Source: Bacillota bacterium
GTDB lineage: Bacteria; Bacillota_I; Bacilli_A; RF39; UBA660
Direction of reading: 5' to 3'
NCBI GenBank assembly: GCA_003149915.1
Contig: QAMK01000002.1
Coordinates: forward strand, 1 to 32,381
DNA length: 32,381 bases
Shown: positions 28,306 through 32,381 of the stretch, piece after piece
Layout of the letters: every line of letters begins with the position of its first letter
Numbering within the stretch: position 1 is the stretch's first letter
Made by a program: the position numbers and the translations under genes
Notes under the pieces: generated by a model
Databases searched by the model: none
Told to the model about the DNA's origin: nothing
What the model saw: only the letters and a program-made list of their open reading frames with translations

Positions 28306-30327
28306 TTAAGCGGGATTTCTATAAAGTTCAAAGAATTTTGAACTGATTTGCTTAGAAAGTCTACGATTTACGTAAGAAAAATAAGAATTCGTTGTAGAAG
28401 GATGAGAAATATCTGGACTAGTAACGGCAATCGTCATAACCGGGTCATCATACGGTGCATACCCGACGAAGGCATTGCTGATTGTCTCTGTGTCGATCAC
28501 GCCATCTCCATCCGTATCTAAAAACGTTTCAGAAGTACCTGTTTTCCCAGCCGGATTTGGACTAGTACCCATGACACCTTTTCCTAACCCATAACTCATC
28601 ACGGCCTGAAATCCTTCTTGAATTCGGTCTAGATAAGCTTCATCATACGGAAGAGCTCCTAACTCGGTTCTAGAAACCGAAGAAATCTCAGGTCCTAGGG
28701 AACCGTCGTCCGTACTTTCATGAACACTCTTTAAAAAATGAGGTTGAATACGTACACCATCATTTGCAATCGTCGTAATGTATTGAGACATTTGCATGAC
28801 TGTATACGTGTCATATTGGCCCATCGCAAAGTCTAAAAGAAGTCCTGGTGAAGTTCCCGTACCGATGTTTCCTACAGATTCAACTGGAAAATCGACCCCT
28901 GTTTTTACACCCAAACCAAATTGACGAAACACGTTTCGATACGTTTCGAAGTCATCTAAAGATGCATGCATCGGCATTCCATAATAGTACTGATTTCCGG
29001 ATACTCTCATAGCGATATGAAATTGATAGACGTTCGAGGAATATGCCAGTGCTTCAATATCGTTGATTCTGCCCAATTTGGCATGCGAACATTTTTCTGG
29101 AGTTCCGGCAATTTTAATACATTCATCATAGATTGTCTCGCCAATTTGAACTGCACCCGTCGTGTAGCCTACTAACATACTGGCACCCTTAACGATACTT
29201 CCCGGTGTCATTGGGGAAGTAAATATGTTTCTACTTGCATCGATTAATGAGTATCCTGTCACCGTAGAAACTGCATTTTTACCAGAGATTGCTAGAATAC
29301 CTCCCGTTTTGGGATCAGAAAGGACGACATAACTTCCTTTGTAATATTCAGTATTCCCTTCCGTTTTTGCTCGTAAGATCTCCGTTTCTAAAATCTCATC
29401 AACTGCTTGTTGTAACTCGATATCGATGGTAAGAACGATATCGTTGCCACGTTTCGCTGAAGAAACCAAAGAAATACTGTGATTTCCATTAATTTTATAT
29501 TTTGCTTTCTCCCCCTTTAAAACCTCATCGTACTGTTTTTCAAGACCGCTGATTCCTACTCGGTCATTTAAACTGTAATCACTGCTATAGTAATCGATAT
29601 CATCTAAAGGAATTCCCTGTGTAGAAGAAGAAACACCGCCCAAAATACTCTTTAACGTATCGCCATAGAAATAAACTCGTTCCCAATCGTACGTGATAAA
29701 GCATCCCATAAGTTCGCCCATATGTTCGCTTAATGCTGCCAATTCTTCCGTACTGAGATCTCGTTTAATCACTTTGATGTCGTAAGAGTAACTCTGATTC
29801 ATCCATTGATAGATTTGAATTACCCGTTTGTCATCCTCATTGTAATTGGATAACTGTTCAGAAGAAATGAAACTCTTTAAAATATTGTTGTACTCTGACA
29901 ATGTAATTTCTCTCTTCTTGTATTGATTTTCTACTTCTTCACCTGCCATAGCAACAAGTTCTTCACGGTGAAACAACAAATAAAACGATCTCATATCTTC
30001 TTCATCGATATCGTCTCCAGAAACTTCGATCAACTCGTTAATTTTTTTAGCAAGTTCCACTTCTTTCGTTACCGTTGTCGAAGAAGATTTCGAATACGCC
30101 AAAACCGAAACTGCCTCGTTATCGACCAAAACATTTCCATTGACATCTAAAATTCTTCCTCGCGGAGCCGTCCAACCATATAAGTATTGGTTAGATAACC
30201 GTTCGTATTCACTTTGATAAAAATCGTTCTTAGACACCATAAAATAGATGAAATAAAGAATAATTCCAAATAATGCCAAACAAATAAATGCAAAGATAAT
30301 TCGAATGCGATGATTGTTTTTATACAT
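28306..30327 (-). CDS. Class B penicillin-binding protein (PBP2-like transpeptidase) with EF-hand-like insert
   Basis: The 673-residue protein has a membrane anchor (about residues 9-31), the PBP dimer domain (about 45-290, starting APRGRILDVNG) and a transpeptidase domain. The active-site motifs are SIVK (377-380), SSN (430-432) and KTG (595-597). It cross-links peptidoglycan outside the membrane. Nine residues after the KTG motif lies DTDGDGVIDTET (604-615), an EF-hand-type calcium loop in the beta3-beta4 region, not usual for the family. No PASTA domains follow, so it is PBP2/MrdA-like and not SpoVD-like. Whether it serves elongation or sporulation cannot be told. GAGGG precedes the ATG. 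Confidence 0.9.
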   Translation of the reverse strand: MYKNNHRIRIIFAFICLALFGIILYFIYFMVSKNDFYQSEYERLSNQYLYGWTAPRGRILDVNGNVLVDNEAVSVLAYSKSSSTTVTKEVELAKKINELIEVSGDDIDEEDMRSFYLLFHREELVAMAGEEVENQYKKREITLSEYNNILKSFISSEQLSNYNEDDKRVIQIYQWMNQSYSYDIKVIKRDLSTEELAALSEHMGELMGCFITYDWERVYFYGDTLKSILGGVSSSTQGIPLDDIDYYSSDYSLNDRVGISGLEKQYDEVLKGEKAKYKINGNHSISLVSSAKRGNDIVLTIDIELQQAVDEILETEILRAKTEGNTEYYKGSYVVLSDPKTGGILAISGKNAVSTVTGYSLIDASRNIFTSPMTPGSIVKGASMLVGYTTGAVQIGETIYDECIKIAGTPEKCSHAKLGRINDIEALAYSSNVYQFHIAMRVSGNQYYYGMPMHASLDDFETYRNVFRQFGLGVKTGVDFPVESVGNIGTGTSPGLLLDFAMGQYDTYTVMQMSQYITTIANDGVRIQPHFLKSVHESTDDGSLGPEISSVSRTELGALPYDEAYLDRIQEGFQAVMSYGLGKGVMGTSPNPAGKTGTSETFLDTDGDGVIDTETISNAFVGYAPYDDPVMTIAVTSPDISHPSTTNSYFSYVNRRLSKQISSKFFELYRNPA

Positions 30328-30398
30328 AAAAATCCCTCAATTTTAGTTTGGTCATATTTTTTAATTTCAAACCATACAATCAAAAAAGGAGGAAATCT

Positions 30399-30662
30399 AT
30401 GATGAAAGAATTTGTCAAACAATATATTATGAACCTTTCTTCCAAAAATATAGAAATGATTCTGGCATATGCAAATAAAAACCAGATCGTCCTGACACCA
30501 AACCAAGCATATCAAATCTTATTGCTCATGCAAAAAAACTGTCAAAACTTATTAAACGGAATTTACCAACCAACTTTTCAAGAAATAACCAAAATTGTCG
30601 ACTTCAATACAGCTAAAAAAATAGAAATGGTATATTTACAAAACATTGGCAAACTAAATTAA
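30399..30662 (+). CDS. DUF2624-like (YqfT-type) small protein
   Basis: The 87-residue helical protein begins MMKEFVKQYIMNLSSKNIEM and contains LTPNQAYQILLLMQKNCQNL and FNTAKKIEMVYLQNIGKL. The pattern of an N-terminal helix, a LTxxQA turn and a TAxK/xxK helix resembles DUF2624 (Bacillus YqfT). Its neighbour nfo (YqfS) is also the Bacillus neighbour, which supports the call. AAGGAGG lies 6 nt before the first ATG. It is a plus-strand gene converging on nfo and shares that gene's bidirectional terminator. Function unknown. Confidence 0.6.
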   Translation: MMKEFVKQYIMNLSSKNIEMILAYANKNQIVLTPNQAYQILLLMQKNCQNLLNGIYQPTFQEITKIVDFNTAKKIEMVYLQNIGKLN

Positions 30663-30690
30663 TTTCTAAGGAACAGAACTCTCTCCAAAC

Positions 30691-30718
30691 AAAAAAAGAT
30701 TGTCATCAATCTTTTTTT
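30691..30718. terminator. Bidirectional terminator between the DUF2624-like gene and nfo
   Basis: AAAAAAAGATTG pairs with CAATCTTTTTTT around TCAT, giving T-runs on both strands. The nfo stop codon (30706-30708) lies in the loop and arm, so nfo's Lys-rich end encodes part of the stem. Confidence 0.85.
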
Positions 30719-31602
30719 TGTGTCCGAATTTCTTCTATTAAATTGGGATTAAAGGTCTTCGAACGAATCATTTCGATTTCTTTCCCATACGGTGCATAAA
30801 TACCATCCACATACGGAGTTTCTAATATTTTAGGAATCATTTCCAATTTCGGATGATAGATGATTTTGCATAAAGTATCGAATCCCAAATCACCAAACCC
30901 GATATTTTCATGACGGTCTTTGTGAGAAGCAACTGGATTTTTACTATCGTTTACATGCACACAATGAACCTTATCCAAACCGACGATAGAATCAAATAAA
31001 TCTAAAAATTCATCAAAATGATCCATATCGTAACCAGCGTCGTGTAAATGACATGTATCTAAACAGACACCAATTCGGTCTTGCTCCTCTACTAACGAAA
31101 TAATTTTCTCAATTTCTTCTAATTTACTACCAATTTCCGTTCCTTTGCCAGCCATTGTCTCTAATAAAATCGTAACGTGTTCGTCGTGGCCTGACAATAC
31201 TTTATTCAAAGCATTCGCAATATTGTAAATTCCAGCATCGACTCCAATTCCAACATGAGAACCTGGATGTAAGACCATATAATGAATACCGAGTGCCTCA
31301 CATCGCTTGATTTCTTCTAATAAAAAGTTAATGGAAAACTGATACTTTTCATGTTCGTTATTGTTTGCAAGATTAATAATATAAGGAGCATGGACGACAA
31401 CATATCGATAATCGATATCACTGTTTTTCATTTTTTCCATCGCTTGAAGTGTTAAATCATCGCGAATTTCACTTCGTCTCGTATTTTGTGGCGCACCAGT
31501 ATAAAACATAAATGTAGTCGCACCATAACTCATTGCTTCTTCCGTACTTCCAAGCAATTGTGTATCTTTATTAAACCCAACATGGGAACCGATTAATAAC
31601 AT
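30706..31602 (-). CDS. nfo: Endonuclease IV (AP endonuclease Nfo)
   Basis: The enzyme cuts 5' to abasic sites in base excision repair. The 298-residue TIM barrel keeps its zinc ligands: VVHAPY (about residue 70), HPGSH (about 112), LLETMAGKGTEIG (Glu about 146), CLDTCHLHDAGYD (about 179-191), VHVNDSK (about 216) and the His of KDRHENIG with a final Glu in ILETPY. Length is typical. It is a monocistronic gene with its own terminator. YqfT-like DUF2624 is its neighbour. Confidence 0.95.
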   Translation of the reverse strand: MLLIGSHVGFNKDTQLLGSTEEAMSYGATTFMFYTGAPQNTRRSEIRDDLTLQAMEKMKNSDIDYRYVVVHAPYIINLANNNEHEKYQFSINFLLEEIKRCEALGIHYMVLHPGSHVGIGVDAGIYNIANALNKVLSGHDEHVTILLETMAGKGTEIGSKLEEIEKIISLVEEQDRIGVCLDTCHLHDAGYDMDHFDEFLDLFDSIVGLDKVHCVHVNDSKNPVASHKDRHENIGFGDLGFDTLCKIIYHPKLEMIPKILETPYVDGIYAPYGKEIEMIRSKTFNPNLIEEIRTQKKD

Positions 31603-31641
31603 AATTTCACCTCAAACTAATTATATCAAAAGGCAAAAGAA

Positions 31642-31662
31642 AAGACTAGTGAAACTAGTCTT
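31642..31662 (-). terminator. Terminator of the prepilin-like gene
   Basis: AAGACTAGT pairs with ACTAGTCTT around TTC, followed by TTCTTTT on the minus strand, about 17 nt after the stop codon. Confidence 0.8.
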
Positions 31663-31678
31663 ACGTACATTAATCGAA

Positions 31679-32314
31679 TTATAGTAATACGTCACCGTTA
31701 TTTGGATATAGACGATATAGGCGAACATTATCAGCGGTTCCTGAAATAGCAATGTTGTAGTTATCTACAAAATCTACCTGAGTAGAACCTGATATAGGCC
31801 AAGTAGTAGTATCATCATCATCTGTAGGAAGTTTCTTGATTTTACTGTCAATTGTTTCTCCCTTAGATAATTCTGAAACGTTTTGAACAACTCCACCTTT
31901 TAAATCATCTTCAAGTGTCAATGGGATGAAGTTACCACTTGCATCATATCCAGCATAATAGTAATTGTAGTTATTATTATCTGTTGCTTCGATTACAACA
32001 TAGTTGTATCCAGCAATCCAAGCTGCTCCGAAAGCACTCTTTGTACCACCAGAATCTAGTTTAACTGCAATTTTACCGTTTTCATCAACTACACGATAAA
32101 CTACTTTATCTCCAGTATAGTTTGGAAGTCCGTTAGCAGTAATTGCATACTTTCTTACGGCATCGATAATGTTTGCTCCTGTTGAAGCAAATGAATTCTT
32201 TCTTGAACTCGTAATGTAACCTGTAACAGATGGAATTGCGATTAACATAATTACACCTAAGATTACGATAACAGCTAAAAGTTCGATTAATGTAAAACCT
32301 TTACTTCTTCTCAT
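31679..32314 (-). CDS. Type IV prepilin-like protein
   Basis: The 211-residue protein has the class III (prepilin) signal: a short basic leader MRRSKG cut before FTLIELLAVIVILGVIMLIAIPSV, given here as FTLIELLAVIVILGV, with Glu at +5. The first helix is the pilin alpha-1. The external part is Asn-, Tyr- and Gly-rich (DNNNYNYYYAGYDASGN), Cys-free, with an acidic DDDDTTT stretch. It is longer than competence pseudopilins such as ComGC (about 100 residues), so it may be a pilus subunit or a large pseudopilin. The other pilus genes would lie outside this window. AGGAGGG precedes the ATG. Confidence 0.87.
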   Translation of the reverse strand: MRRSKGFTLIELLAVIVILGVIMLIAIPSVTGYITSSRKNSFASTGANIIDAVRKYAITANGLPNYTGDKVVYRVVDENGKIAVKLDSGGTKSAFGAAWIAGYNYVVIEATDNNNYNYYYAGYDASGNFIPLTLEDDLKGGVVQNVSELSKGETIDSKIKKLPTDDDDTTTWPISGSTQVDFVDNYNIAISGTADNVRLYRLYPNNGDVLL

Positions 32315-32324
32315 AATAGTTTAT

Positions 32325-32381
32325 TTCCCTCCTCTATTATTCTTCTTTATCATATCAAATTTTATACATCTAGTAAATATC
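32325..32381 (-). promoter_or_regulatory. Putative promoter of the prepilin-like gene
   Basis: On the minus strand TTTACT, 17 nt and TATGAT are arranged as a sigma-A promoter in the last 60 bases of the window. The boxes are moderate matches. Confidence 0.5.

Noticed and set aside
30147..30515. 122-aa minus-strand ORF across the PBP start
   Set aside because: It overlaps the PBP 5' end and the DUF2624-like gene in other frames and shows no coding signal.
1..32381. CRISPR arrays
   Set aside because: No regularly spaced direct repeats were seen by eye on either strand; the repeats found are inverted or isolated pairs.

Overview
This is a chromosomal stretch of an AT-rich, Gram-positive (Bacillota) bacterium, and nearly every gene lies on the minus strand. 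The order yqfC-yqfD-...-ybeY-dgkA-cdd-era-yqzL-recO-glyS, the tcdA/6S RNA pairing and the efp-spoIIIAH adjacency are typical of Bacilli and Clostridia. gerE, a GerM-like protein, spoIIIAH and yqfC/yqfD point to a spore-forming lineage or a recent descendant of one. Compact spacing, many 4-nt start/stop overlaps and terminators that begin inside coding sequence suggest a streamlined genome, perhaps an uncultured gut Bacilli such as the Erysipelotrichia/RF39 side. The exact lineage is a guess.

Layout. 1-1260: an apparently intact IS3-family (IS150-like) element with orfA, orfB, a slippery A7 and terminal inverted repeats. 1.3-3.6 kb: slipin, tcdA, an unknown gene and a probable 6S RNA gene. 3.6-7 kb: a metallo-beta-lactamase-fold protein with a degenerate metal site, an alpha/beta hydrolase (+ strand), a zinc-ribbon protein and a 423-aa orphan behind a perfect consensus promoter. 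7-9.2 kb: a very short glycine-type T-box leader controlling a LOG-family enzyme and glyS. 9.2-17.7 kb: a housekeeping/sporulation run (rpsU, yqeY, yqfC, yqfD, VanZ-like, ybeY, dgkA, cdd, era, yqzL, recO, yfhO) in which phoH is absent and a VanZ-like gene sits in its place.

17.8-24.6 kb is accessory and the most interesting part. A peptidase-C39 ABC exporter (PCAT) is followed, all in overlapping translation units, by a short one-helix accessory protein, two small peptides with textbook double-glycine leaders and GxxxG motifs, and a third 47-aa one-helix peptide. I read this as a two-peptide (class IIb-like) bacteriocin locus with a putative immunity peptide. Upstream lie a membrane-anchored unknown, a holin plus M23/SH3 endolysin pair with no other phage genes, and a LiaF-like/DUF4097 envelope pair.

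24.6-25.5 kb: the remains of an IS200/IS605 TnpB with a structured right end that could be an omega RNA, then tRNA-Arg(UCU). 25.5-28.2 kb: gerM-like, gerE, spoIIIAH, efp and rpmG; spoIIIAA-AG are not between efp and spoIIIAH. 28.3-32.3 kb: a class B penicillin-binding protein with an EF-hand-like insert, a DUF2624-like protein, nfo (endonuclease IV) and a type IV prepilin-like protein at the edge.
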